Under the pieces are notes generated by a model, which saw nothing but the letters and a program-made list of their open reading frames with translations, was not told the origin of the DNA and made no database searches. Of a stretch of 64,000 nt of DNA, positions 8,408 to 16,384 are shown in pieces (the stretch's first letter is position 1; each line of letters begins with the position of its first letter). Both the position numbers and the translations under genes were made by a program. This stretch comes from Ignavibacteria bacterium (GTDB taxonomy: Bacteria > Bacteroidota > Ignavibacteria > SZUA-365), in contig JADKJW010000002.1 in assembly GCA_016720835.1 (NCBI GenBank), positions 124,001 through 188,000 of the forward strand. The letters are read 5' to 3'.

Positions 8408-9129
8408 TTATGCCAGCCCGCCACCGACCGGCTGGAGCGACAGATCTTCCACCATCACGCTCGCGGGCAGCATCACGGCCTGAAACACCAGAGCTGCGAC
8501 ATCGTCGGGAGTCATCATCTTGTCGGAGTGTTTCTCGCGGACCCGATCGGGCGTCCGCCCAAGATTAGCTCCCGGTGTTGGTGGCTAGCCGGGATACACG
8601 CTTGAAAAGACGCACACCCTGTTTTCCGCACCTCGAAACGCAGGCAATCGGTCATGGCTTTCAGGCCCGCCTTGGTCGCGGAGTAGACGGAACTGTCCGG
8701 GAACACGTGCGTCGCGGCCATGGAGTTCACCATCACGACAGTGCCACTCCTCCGCTCGAGCATGGAAGGCAGCACGGCCTGCGTGCAGACGAAGGGTCCG
8801 CGGAGGTTCGTCGCGACGAGACGATCGAAATCCGCGAGCGCGGATTTCACGAACGGCGTGAACACGGTGGTTCCGGCGTTGTTCACGAGCACGTCCACCG
8901 GACCGGAGGCGTCGACCATGCGCGCGTGCGCGGCTCGCACGGAGTCCGCGTCGGTGACGTCGCAGGGGACGGCGAGGACGTTCCAGCCTTTGTCCCGCGC
9001 TTCCGTGGCGAATGTATCGAGAATATCCGCATGCCTGCCGCTCGCGACCACCGTCGCGCCGCCGGCGGCGAAGTGAGACGCGATGGCCTTGCCGATGCCG
9101 CTGCCCGCGCCGGTGACCCAGACGATCAT
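8408..9129 (-). pseudogene. Short-chain dehydrogenase/reductase with damaged C-terminus (possible sepiapterin reductase)
   Basis: The N-terminal three quarters are intact: TGAGSGIGKAIASHFAAGG is the NAD(P)-binding Rossmann motif, VLVNNAGTTVF the NNAG motif, and MVNSMAATHVFPDSSVYSATK supplies the catalytic Ser and YxxxK. Near 8620 an extra base shifts the frame. In the restored frame the expected VFSSVYPG is followed at once by TAG, after which normal family sequence resumes (REKHSDKMMTPDDVAALVFQ) and ends at 8408. Two lesions within 60 bp mean either a degraded gene or a local patch of poor sequence. The gene follows folE by 18 bp and the PTPS gene, so a reductase making a tetrahydrobiopterin-type cofactor is the attractive role, but the sequence itself says only SDR. 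Confidence 0.75.
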
Positions 9130-9147
9130 GCCCTGCTCCCGGAAATG

Positions 9148-9768
9148 TCAGTGGTCGAAACTCGTGGTAATCAGTCGCAGGAATTCCATGCGCGTCTCCG
9201 GCCGCCTGCAGAATTCGCCGAGCATGGTGCTGCTGGTGGTCACGGAATTCTGCTTCTGCACGCCGCGCATCATCATGCACATGTGCCGCGCCTCGCAGAC
9301 GACGGCCACGCCGAGCGGATCCAGCGCGTGCTGCAGCGCGTTGGCGATCTGCTGCGTCATGCGCTCCTGCACCTGCAGGCGGCGCGCGAAAATGTCCACG
9401 ATGCGCGGAATCTTGCTCAGGCCCACGATCTTGCCGTTGGGGATGTAGGCGATGTGACAGCGCCCGAAGAAGGGCAGCATGTGGTGCTCGCACATCGAGT
9501 AGAAGTCGATGTCGCGCACAATCACCATCTCGTTGTAGTCCTCCTTGAAGATGGCGTTGTTGAGGGTCACGTCGAGGTCCTTCGTGTAGCCCTCCGTGAG
9601 AAACCCGTAGGCCTTGGCCACGCGATGCGGAGTTTTCAGCAGTCCTTCGCGCTGCGGATCCTCGCCGATCTCGACAAGCAGTTCGCGGATGAGGCGCTCG
9701 ATGTTCTCGCGTTTCGCGCTCGCGTGCGCGTCGTGCGACGTGTCCCCGGCAGGTGCGGTGTGCGTCAT
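9148..9768 (-). CDS. folE: GTP cyclohydrolase I
   Basis: A 206-residue homologue of FolE, which converts GTP to 7,8-dihydroneopterin triphosphate in the cytoplasm. Visible motifs are [14 protein letters not shown], the zinc-site region [20 protein letters not shown] (Cys and His ligands of CEHH), [20 protein letters not shown], and the second zinc Cys in [15 protein letters not shown]. All catalytic elements appear present. The start overlaps the stop of the PTPS gene by ATGA, and the reductase gene follows after 18 bp. The product feeds both folate and biopterin routes; the company of a PTPS points to biopterin. Confidence 0.95.
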   Translation of the reverse strand: MTHTAPAGDTSHDAHASAKRENIERLIRELLVEIGEDPQREGLLKTPHRVAKAYGFLTEGYTKDLDVTLNNAIFKEDYNEMVIVRDIDFYSMCEHHMLPFFGRCHIAYIPNGKIVGLSKIPRIVDIFARRLQVQERMTQQIANALQHALDPLGVAVVCEARHMCMMMRGVQKQNSVTTSSTMLGEFCRRPETRMEFLRLITTSFDH

Positions 9769-10175
9769 GATTCTCCTCGGTACTCCACTTTGTTATTCTC
9801 GGTTTCGTGCAGCACGATGCGTTCCAGCCGTCCGGCCGGCAGGGCGTCCGCAAGCTGCCGCCAGATGCCCGTGGCGATGTTCTCGGCCGTCGGGATGACG
9901 CCCGCGAGACAATCGACATCCACGTTCAGGTTCTTGTGATCGAGCTTGTCCATCACACGCTCGCGGATGATGTCCTTGAGCAGCTTCAAGTCCACGACGT
10001 AGCCGGTGTCCGGATCGACGTCCCCGACGACGGTGACTTCGAGCACGTAGTTGTGCCCGTGTCCCGCGAGGTTGTTGCATTTGCCGAACACTTCGGCGTT
10101 GCGCTCCTCGCTCCACGCCGGATTGTACAGCCGGTGCGATGCGGCGAACTGTTCGCGGCGGGTGACGGAAATCAT
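9765..10175 (-). CDS. 6-pyruvoyl-tetrahydropterin synthase (PTPS type rather than QueD type)
   Basis: A 136-residue T-fold enzyme. The zinc histidines are FAASHRL and GHGHNY. The catalytic cysteine sits in [14 protein letters not shown], that is C-x5-HGH, the spacing of true PTPS enzymes; QueD of queuosine synthesis has the shorter C-x3-HGH. Further likenesses to animal PTPS are [31 protein letters not shown] and the end [14 protein letters not shown] with the substrate-anchoring Glu. It would turn dihydroneopterin triphosphate into 6-pyruvoyl-tetrahydropterin. It overlaps folE and the DUF3501 gene by ATGA at either end. A queD label is the usual automated call, but I judge PTPS more likely. 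Confidence 0.88.
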   Translation of the reverse strand: MISVTRREQFAASHRLYNPAWSEERNAEVFGKCNNLAGHGHNYVLEVTVVGDVDPDTGYVVDLKLLKDIIRERVMDKLDHKNLNVDVDCLAGVIPTAENIATGIWRQLADALPAGRLERIVLHETENNKVEYRGES

Positions 10176-10753
10176 GCGCGCAGGTCCGCGATGAGGCTGT
10201 CCCGCAGCTCGCCGTCGACCGGCACGACGTGCCGGTAGTTGGGATGCTCCACGCGCAGCGCGGCGGGCACGGACGCGTCCATGAACCGGCGGGCCTGCCC
10301 GGACGTGAAGGTGAACGTAAGGTACTGCACGGCGCTGACGCGCGTATCCGTGCTCTGTTCGAGATCAAACACCGCCGGGACGCGCTCGCCATCGACGTCG
10401 ATCCAGACGCAATCCTGCGGCAGGCCGACGAAGGAGTCGAGCACTTCCTTGATTCTTGTGGCCTCGGACACGTCGATGAACATGGTGACACAGAGTTGGA
10501 GTTCGCCCGGGACGAGGTGGTTGTACGTGTCGATCTCATGCCGAATCGCGGCCTCGTGCACGATGCGCTCGACGCGCATCATTTCCTGGATCTGGAACAG
10601 CACGGTGTCCCGATTCTCGAAAAGGAGTGTCATGCGGTCGCCCACGGGCATTCGACGGCTCGCTTTGACGGCGATGATCCGCCTTCGGAATTCCGGCCGG
10701 ATCTTTTCGTATGCCGCGATATCGCGGATATCTTCGTATGCAATCTTGTTCAT
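10172..10753 (-). CDS. DUF3501 family protein
   Basis: A 193-residue cytoplasmic protein beginning [20 protein letters not shown], continuing with a conserved RRRIIAVKASRRMPVGDRMT and LFENRDTVLFQIQEMMRVER, all typical of DUF3501. Function is unknown, but the family is usually encoded beside a CCG-domain Fe-S oxidoreductase and a rubrerythrin, as here. It overlaps the oxidoreductase gene upstream (10750-10753) and the PTPS gene downstream (10172-10175), so the products are probably made in fixed proportion. The start is set by the overlap and by the family N-terminus; the longer open frame upstream is antisense-type noise. Confidence 0.88.
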   Translation of the reverse strand: MNKIAYEDIRDIAAYEKIRPEFRRRIIAVKASRRMPVGDRMTLLFENRDTVLFQIQEMMRVERIVHEAAIRHEIDTYNHLVPGELQLCVTMFIDVSEATRIKEVLDSFVGLPQDCVWIDVDGERVPAVFDLEQSTDTRVSAVQYLTFTFTSGQARRFMDASVPAALRVEHPNYRHVVPVDGELRDSLIADLRA

Positions 10754-12060
10754 TCCCGGTTCACATCCAATCCGTAGGCGGCGCAGAGTATTTCCACGGG
10801 ATGCCGGGATGCTTTCCCGGTCCCTTCCTCGATATGCAGGTGCGCGAATGCGCAGTCCGACACGACCGTCGCGTCGTCGCGCTTCCTGATGCCGTCGAAC
10901 AGCTTCTTCCCCGCCTGCAGCGACAGTTCGTAGTACTCCTTCTTCATGCTCCACTGCCCGTCGTGCCCCGAGCACTGCTGCACCATGGTCACGTCCGCGT
11001 CCGGCAGCAGCGCGAGGAGGTCGCGCGACTTGAAGCCGATGTTCTGCACCTTGAGGTGACAGGGAAGATGGTAGGTGACCGCGCCTCCGCCGCCCGTGAA
11101 ATCGGTGCGGAGCTTCCCCTCGGCGTGCAGTTTCATGAGGTACTCGCCCGCGTCGTAGGAGCGCGCGGCGACGGCCTTCGCCCTGGCCTTGTCCATGCCG
11201 ATCTGTTCGTAGTCCTGCCGGATGTTCAGGCTGCAGCTCGGGCTCGGGATCACGATGTCGTAGCCCTCCTCGACGAAGGCGTGCAGGGTCTCGATGTTCG
11301 CGTTGGTCTTGCGCATGGCCTCGCGCAGATCGCCCGTGCTGATGTTCGGCATGCCGCAGCAGATTTTCTGGCAGGCCACGACTTCCACGTTGTTGTGATC
11401 GAGGACCTTCACCAACGCCTTGCCGATGCGCGGGTTGTTGAAGTTGACGAGGCAGGTGGCGTAGACGGCCACCTTCGCCGCGGGAGCGGTGACGGTGCCG
11501 CGGCCGGCCTTCCACGTCGCGAACCATTGTTCGAATGTTTCGCCATGGTATTCCGGCAGCGTTTTCTCGTGATGGATGCCGACGGTCTTCTCCATCGCGC
11601 CGCGCACGAGGCTGTTGCGGTTCATCCAGTTCATCAGCGACGGAAACGCCGATCCGATGGCGCCCGCGCGGTCGGGGTCGCCGAGGACGCGGTCTCCAAA
11701 AGAGATGCCCGTCTCCTTTTTATGCTGCGCCTGTTCGCGCAGGAGGAGGCGGGGAAAGTCGAGTGCGTACGCGTGCGGCGGCGTGTAGGGACACTTCGGG
11801 TAGCAGAGCTTGCACTGGTAGCAGAGGTCGGACACCGTGCGGTAGTCCCCGTCGGCGAGATGCTCCACCGGCGAATCGGTGCATTTCCGCGCCGTCAGCT
11901 CGTCGTCGATGGCGTCGAGGCGGCGGAAGAGCACATCGAAGGACGGACACATCTTGTCGCAGAGTCTGCATCCCTGGCAGATCTCGAAAATGCGGTCCAT
12001 TTCCGAGCGCAGGTCGGCTGCATCCCAGAAGACCGGATTCGCGGGGTCGAGCGTCATCAT
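10750..12060 (-). CDS. GlpC/HdrD-like Fe-S oxidoreductase with CCG domains
   Basis: A 436-residue protein with two [4Fe-4S] motifs in the N-terminal 110 residues ([13 protein letters not shown] and [13 protein letters not shown]). Two cysteine-rich CCG-type domains follow ([12 protein letters not shown] with CLVNFNNP upstream, and [20 protein letters not shown] with [12 protein letters not shown]). This is the layout of GlpC and the heterodisulfide-reductase D family, which pass electrons between quinones, thiols and soluble partners. With rubrerythrin upstream and DUF3501 downstream, it may supply electrons for peroxide reduction; that is inference from gene order. Start at 12060 or at the adjacent ATG 12057. 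Confidence 0.88.
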   Translation of the reverse strand: MMTLDPANPVFWDAADLRSEMDRIFEICQGCRLCDKMCPSFDVLFRRLDAIDDELTARKCTDSPVEHLADGDYRTVSDLCYQCKLCYPKCPYTPPHAYALDFPRLLLREQAQHKKETGISFGDRVLGDPDRAGAIGSAFPSLMNWMNRNSLVRGAMEKTVGIHHEKTLPEYHGETFEQWFATWKAGRGTVTAPAAKVAVYATCLVNFNNPRIGKALVKVLDHNNVEVVACQKICCGMPNISTGDLREAMRKTNANIETLHAFVEEGYDIVIPSPSCSLNIRQDYEQIGMDKARAKAVAARSYDAGEYLMKLHAEGKLRTDFTGGGGAVTYHLPCHLKVQNIGFKSRDLLALLPDADVTMVQQCSGHDGQWSMKKEYYELSLQAGKKLFDGIRKRDDATVVSDCAFAHLHIEEGTGKASRHPVEILCAAYGLDVNRE

Positions 12061-12135
12061 TGGAGTATCGCGTTCCTGCGGGACGGGACGGGGATGCCAG
12101 GTGCATCCCGGTCGTCACCGTTTAATGGAAAGGGG

Positions 12136-12558
12136 TCAGGCTTCGTCCAGCGTGTTGAGAGCTTTCTGGAAGCGTCCCGCGTGCGATTTCTCCGCGCGGG
12201 CGAGTGTCTCGAACCATTCGGCGATCTCCTCGAATCCTTCCTCGCGGGCGACGCGCGCGAAGCCCGGATACATCTCGGAATACTCGTAGGTTTCGCCGTG
12301 GATCGCGGACTTCAGGTTGAGATTGGTCGGTCCCATCGGCAAATCGGTGGCCGGGTCGCCGACATCCTCCATGAATTCGAAATGCCCGAAGGCATGGCCG
12401 GTCTCGCCCTCGGCGGTGTCGCGGAACACGCCGGCGACGTCCGCATAGCCTTCGATATCGGCCTTTCGCGCGAAGTACAGGTAGCGGCGGTTCGCCTGCG
12501 ACTCGCCGGCGAAACCTTCCTTCAGATTATGATAGGTTTTGGAATCTTTCAGATTCAT
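12136..12558 (-). CDS. Rubrerythrin (diiron domain only)
   Basis: A 140-residue ferritin-like protein. The diiron ligands are visible in [20 protein letters not shown] and in [18 protein letters not shown] of the first helix pair, and again in [16 protein letters not shown] and [16 protein letters not shown] of the second. The C-terminal rubredoxin domain of classical rubrerythrin is missing, so electrons must come from another protein; the Fe-S oxidoreductase encoded next is the obvious candidate. Predicted role is cytoplasmic hydrogen peroxide reduction. Confidence 0.9.
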   Translation of the reverse strand: MNLKDSKTYHNLKEGFAGESQANRRYLYFARKADIEGYADVAGVFRDTAEGETGHAFGHFEFMEDVGDPATDLPMGPTNLNLKSAIHGETYEYSEMYPGFARVAREEGFEEIAEWFETLARAEKSHAGRFQKALNTLDEA

Positions 12559-12594
12559 GGGATTCTCCGGTATCTGCGTGTGTGGGACGTGGTG

Positions 12595-13059
12595 TCAGGA
12601 AACGGTTTTGAGGGCCTCGAGCACTTCGTCGACGTGTCCCTTGACTTTGACCTTGGGAAACACTCTTGCGACGATGCCGTCGCTTCCAATGATGACGGTG
12701 CTGCGGACGATGCCCATGTATTCCTTTCCGAGGAATTTTTTCAACTGCCAGACGCCGTATGCCTCGAGCATCTCGCGCTTCTCGTCGCTGAGCAGTTCGA
12801 ACGGCAGCCCGTATTTGTCACGGAATTTGGCGTGCGACGCGGGGCCGTCGGCGCTGACGCCCGCAACGGCGGCGCCGGTGGCCGTGATGCGCGCGAAGTT
12901 GTCGCGGAAATCGCAGGACTCCTGCGTGCACCCGGGCGTGTTGTCCTTGGGATAGAAGTAGAGGACCAGCGGTTTCCCCGCGAAATCCTTCAGCGTGCGT
13001 GTGGTGCCGTCGGCGTTCGGCAACGAAAAGGCGGGCGCCTTTTTCCCCTCAGCGATCAT
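12595..13059 (-). CDS. bcp: Thioredoxin-dependent peroxiredoxin (Bcp/PrxQ)
   Basis: A 154-residue PrxQ-type peroxidase: [24 protein letters not shown] contains the peroxidatic Cys in PGCT, with the resolving Cys five residues later, as in atypical 2-Cys Bcp proteins. The Arg of the active site lies in [13 protein letters not shown]. The ATG at 13059 was chosen because the longer frame (from 13164) has no family similarity and lies within the upstream rhodanese gene. It lies in the peroxide-defence run between rubrerythrin and rhodanese genes. Confidence 0.93.
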   Translation of the reverse strand: MIAEGKKAPAFSLPNADGTTRTLKDFAGKPLVLYFYPKDNTPGCTQESCDFRDNFARITATGAAVAGVSADGPASHAKFRDKYGLPFELLSDEKREMLEAYGVWQLKKFLGKEYMGIVRSTVIIGSDGIVARVFPKVKVKGHVDEVLEALKTVS

Positions 13060-13093
13060 GGCTGTTCCTCCGTCAAGATCCGGCGTCCGGACC

Positions 13094-13408
13094 TCAGTAT
13101 TTTCGTATGCTCTGATCGACGGTATCGGACCAGTGATTGATGCCGCCGTAGAGGTTGTACACATTCGTGAATCCCGCGCGCTCGAGCACGCTGCAGGCGA
13201 AGACGCTCCGCGCGCCGTGGTGGCAGTACACCAGCACCGGGGCGGCCCTGTTCAATTCATGATGCCGCACCGGCAGGACGCGCAGCGGAATATGCAGCGC
13301 GTTCTGCAGGCGGCAATGCTCGTACTCCCAGAGTTCCCTCACATCGAGGATGGTCACATCCTCCTGCTCGATCAGGTTCTTCGCGTCAACGGGCAGAATA
13401 TTCGTCAT
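13094..13408 (-). CDS. Single-domain rhodanese
   Basis: A 104-residue rhodanese-fold sulfurtransferase: [20 protein letters not shown] is the N-terminal CH2A signature, and [20 protein letters not shown] carries the active-site loop with the catalytic Cys (CHHGARS, the CxxGxR form). Such proteins move sulfane sulfur between thiols. The location between two peroxiredoxin genes suggests a part in thiol or persulfide management, which is inference. Confidence 0.92.
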   Translation of the reverse strand: MTNILPVDAKNLIEQEDVTILDVRELWEYEHCRLQNALHIPLRVLPVRHHELNRAAPVLVYCHHGARSVFACSVLERAGFTNVYNLYGGINHWSDTVDQSIRKY

Positions 13409-13463
13409 CTGTGCATGCGTTTCATCAGTGTCGCGGGAATGCGGGATTCTTCGTGCGCGCGAA

Positions 13464-13934
13464 TCAGGAAATGGCTTCGACGGCCTTGATGACGGCGTCG
13501 TAATCGGGCTCGATACCGGGATTTTCCGCGACCCATTTGAAGCGGACCACCCCGCCCTTGTCGACGACGAACACCGAGCGCTGCGCGGCAGTGTAGCCTT
13601 CGACGCCGGCGAAATTCGCGAGCGCGACGCCGTACGCGTTCACGACCGCGTGATTGAAATCGCTCAGCAATGGGAAGGCCAGATTGTTCTTGGCGGCGAA
13701 TTCGGCGTTGGCGAACGGTCCGTCGACGCTGATGCCGAGCACGGCGGCATCGAGACCGTTCAATGCGGTCATGGAGTCCTGGAAGGTGCACATTTCCTTG
13801 GTGCAGACACCGGTGAAGGCCCCGGGGTAAAACACGAGGACCACCTTCTTGCCGGCGAAGTCGCCGAGCGATGTTGCGGTGCGCGCGGAATTCACGAGCG
13901 TGAATGCAGGTGCTGTTGATCCGATCTCAACCAT
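13464..13934 (-). CDS. Peroxiredoxin (AhpE/Prx5-like)
   Basis: A 156-residue AhpC/TSA-family peroxiredoxin with VVLVFYPGAFTGVCTKEMCT, in which VCT holds the peroxidatic Cys and a second Cys follows after four residues, and the conserved Arg in TAAQRSVFVVDKGG. The PGAFTxxCTxEMC wording is typical of the AhpE/redoxin branch. It reduces peroxides in the cytoplasm. The neighbouring bcp, rhodanese and rubrerythrin genes give a redundant peroxide-scavenging set. Confidence 0.9.
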   Translation of the reverse strand: MVEIGSTAPAFTLVNSARTATSLGDFAGKKVVLVFYPGAFTGVCTKEMCTFQDSMTALNGLDAAVLGISVDGPFANAEFAAKNNLAFPLLSDFNHAVVNAYGVALANFAGVEGYTAAQRSVFVVDKGGVVRFKWVAENPGIEPDYDAVIKAVEAIS

Positions 13935-13968
13935 ACGATCTCCTTGGAATTGATGAGGTGTGCGAAGG

Positions 13969-14166
13969 TTACAGTTTGCAGCCGAATCGGACCGTGACCT
14001 GGTACTCGAGTTCGTTCGACTCGGTCACGCGGCCACGGGTCGAGAGCACCTCGAACCACGCGATTTTCCGCGTTGCGGCGACCGCGTCAACGGCCTGCCT
14101 GATAGCGTCTTCCATGCTGAGGATGGAAATACCAACACATTCGTGATACTCGAACACGGTTGCCAT
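13969..14166 (-). CDS. Dodecin family flavin-binding protein
   Basis: A 65-residue protein of normal dodecin length: SMEDAIRQAVDAVAATRKI then AWFEVLSTRGRVTESNELEY and QVTVRFGCKL. The conserved Trp of the flavin stack lies in WFEV, and the pattern VG-S-EDAI-AV-A-WFEV---G-V---EYQVTV-FG is diagnostic. Dodecins assemble into 12-mers that store or buffer flavins. It is the first gene of the minus-strand redox run. Confidence 0.93.
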   Translation of the reverse strand: MATVFEYHECVGISILSMEDAIRQAVDAVAATRKIAWFEVLSTRGRVTESNELEYQVTVRFGCKL

Positions 14167-14232
14167 ACACTGCTCCTGTCGGTTTGTGTAACAGAAAAAA
14201 CGGGGGAGACGTTCCTGTCGGGAGAAAGGCCG

Positions 14233-16362
14233 TCACTTCCCTGCGAGATAATATCGGGTGACATACTCCGAAACCATGCGGTCGGTGTTGAACTGCGGGA
14301 TCAGCGTCACCATCGAGTGCCGGATGCGGTCGATCCATTGACGCGGAATGCCGTATTCGTCGCGGTCGTAGAATTCGGGGATCACCTGCTCTTCGAGCAC
14401 GCGGTACAACGACAGGGCGTCCTGCTCGTCCTGCTGCTCGGGATCGGCCGGACTGCTGTCGTCGCCGATCGCCCACCCGTTCCCGCCGTCGCAGCCTTCC
14501 ACCCACCAGCCGTCGAGGATGCTGAGATTCATGCCGCCGTGGATCAGGATCTTCATGCCGCTCGTGCCGCTGGCCTCCATGGGACGCCGGGGCGTGTTGA
14601 GCCAGACGTCCACGCCGGAAATCATGTGCCGCGCGACGTTGATGTCGTAGTTCTCGAGGAACACCACCTTGCCGAGCAGCGCGGTGTTCTTCGTGTGCGC
14701 GATGATCTGCTGGATGTAGCGCTTCCCCTCCTCGTCGCGCGGATGCGCCTTGCCCGCGAACACGAGCTGTACCGGTCGGTCCGCGCTGTTGAGCAGCGCG
14801 GCGAGCCTGTTGAAATCACGGAATATCAGCGGCGCGCGCTTGTACGTGGCGAAACGCCGCGCAAAGCCGATGGTCAGCGCGTCGGTGCTGAGCATTGAAT
14901 CCTGCACGGTGCTGAAATCGAGTCCCATGCGGAGGTAGGAACCCTTGGTGGAGCGGCGGACGTATTCGACGAGATCGCGGCGCAATCCGTAGCGCAGCGC
15001 CCACAAGTCTTCGTCCGCGAACAATTCGGGATCCTCCACCTGCTGCCAGATGGCCTTGTTCTTCAGGTAGTAGATCCACTTTTCGCCGAGATGCTTGTGC
15101 CAGAATTCCCGCGTCCGCTTGGCCATCCATCCGAGCATGTGCACGCCGTTGGTGCAGTGGCCGATCGGCACGTCCCCGGCCTTCTCGAGGCCGTAGATAT
15201 GCTTCCACATCTCGCGGCTCACCTGCCCGTGCAGCTCGCTCACCGCGTTGGCCGCGCGCGACATGCGCAGCGCGAGCACCGTCATGACGAAGGGGTCCGC
15301 GGGATTCGCGGCGTTTTCCTGCCCGTACGGCAGCACGTCGCGCACCGTGAGGTTCGCGGTGTTGCAGCAGCCGTCGAGCATGAATTCGAGCAGGTCCGGC
15401 GTGAAGCGGTCGTGTCCGGCGGGCACGGGCGTGTGCGTGGTGAACACGCAGTGCTCGCGCACCCAGGCCTCGGCGGCGGCACGATCGGCGCCCGCGCTGA
15501 GCCGCTCGCGCAGCAATTCGAGCGTGAGGAAGGCGCTGTGGCCCTCGTTCATGTGGTAGACCGTGGGCGCGAGCCCGAGCGCCCGGAGATAGCGCACGCC
15601 GCCGATGCCGAGCACGATTTCCTGCATGATACGCGTCGTGCTGTCGCCGCCGTACACGCGCGCGGTGATCTCGCGGTGATGCAGTTCGTTCTCGGGCCGG
15701 TTCGTGTCGAGCAGGTACAGCGTGGCGCGGCCCGCATTGACGCGATAGGCGTGGAAGTGCACTTTGACGTGTCCGAGCTCGATGCTCGCAATGACGGGCT
15801 GTCCGTCCGCCCCGGTGACGAGCTCGATCGGCAGCTCCTTCGGATCGAGGGTCGGGTAGTTCTCGTGCTGCCAGCCGTCGGGGGAAATGGTCTGCTGAAA
15901 ATACCCGTGCCGGTAGAAGAGACTGACGCCGACGAAGGGCAGGCCGAGGTCGCTCGCGGATTTGGTATGGTCGCCGGCCAGCACGCCGAGGCCGCCGGAG
16001 TAGACCGGCAGACATTCGTGCAGACCGAACTCGGCGCTGAAGTACGAAATCAGCTCGTCGCCGCGCCGGCTCTTCTGCGCGTTCCACCAGGTATCCTTCT
16101 TGCCGAGGTAGTCCTTGAACTGCGCGAGGATGTCCTCGACGTGCTCGAAGAACGTTTCCTCGTACAGCCGCGCCCGCAATTCCTGCCGCGAGACGGCATT
16201 CATCACGGCGACGGCGTTGTGGTTCGACGCGCGCCACTTCCGCTCCGACAGGGTGAAGAACAGGTCCTGCGCGGCCGGATTCCAGGTCCACCACAGGTTG
16301 TGCGCGAGCGCGTGCATGCCGTCGATGACTTCATCGACGCGGGAGAGGTGCGTGAGTCCCAT
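14233..16362 (-). CDS. glgP: Alpha-glucan (glycogen/maltodextrin) phosphorylase
   Basis: A 709-residue GT35-type phosphorylase of the shorter alpha-glucan family, which releases glucose-1-phosphate from glycogen or maltodextrins. The N-terminus NLWWTWNPAAQDLF and LISYFSAEFGLHECLPVYSG is typical of that branch. The nucleotide-sugar/PLP half includes THTPVPAGHDRF, CTNGVHMLGWM, VFAGKAHPRDEEGKRYIQQI, and the PLP-lysine region RPMEASGTSGMKILIHGGMN with ISGVDVWLNTPRR before it. The ATG at 16362 begins the family sequence. The gene lies 22 bp after the stop of the subtilase gene. No other glycogen gene is in the window. Confidence 0.95.
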   Translation of the reverse strand: MGLTHLSRVDEVIDGMHALAHNLWWTWNPAAQDLFFTLSERKWRASNHNAVAVMNAVSRQELRARLYEETFFEHVEDILAQFKDYLGKKDTWWNAQKSRRGDELISYFSAEFGLHECLPVYSGGLGVLAGDHTKSASDLGLPFVGVSLFYRHGYFQQTISPDGWQHENYPTLDPKELPIELVTGADGQPVIASIELGHVKVHFHAYRVNAGRATLYLLDTNRPENELHHREITARVYGGDSTTRIMQEIVLGIGGVRYLRALGLAPTVYHMNEGHSAFLTLELLRERLSAGADRAAAEAWVREHCVFTTHTPVPAGHDRFTPDLLEFMLDGCCNTANLTVRDVLPYGQENAANPADPFVMTVLALRMSRAANAVSELHGQVSREMWKHIYGLEKAGDVPIGHCTNGVHMLGWMAKRTREFWHKHLGEKWIYYLKNKAIWQQVEDPELFADEDLWALRYGLRRDLVEYVRRSTKGSYLRMGLDFSTVQDSMLSTDALTIGFARRFATYKRAPLIFRDFNRLAALLNSADRPVQLVFAGKAHPRDEEGKRYIQQIIAHTKNTALLGKVVFLENYDINVARHMISGVDVWLNTPRRPMEASGTSGMKILIHGGMNLSILDGWWVEGCDGGNGWAIGDDSSPADPEQQDEQDALSLYRVLEEQVIPEFYDRDEYGIPRQWIDRIRHSMVTLIPQFNTDRMVSEYVTRYYLAGK

Positions 16363-16384
16363 GGTCGTAGTTCCTTCTGAACGG

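Noticed and set aside
9765..10175. QueD (6-carboxytetrahydropterin synthase) label for the T-fold gene
   Set aside because: The catalytic motif is C-x5-HGH and the rest resembles PTPS; no other queuosine gene is in the window.
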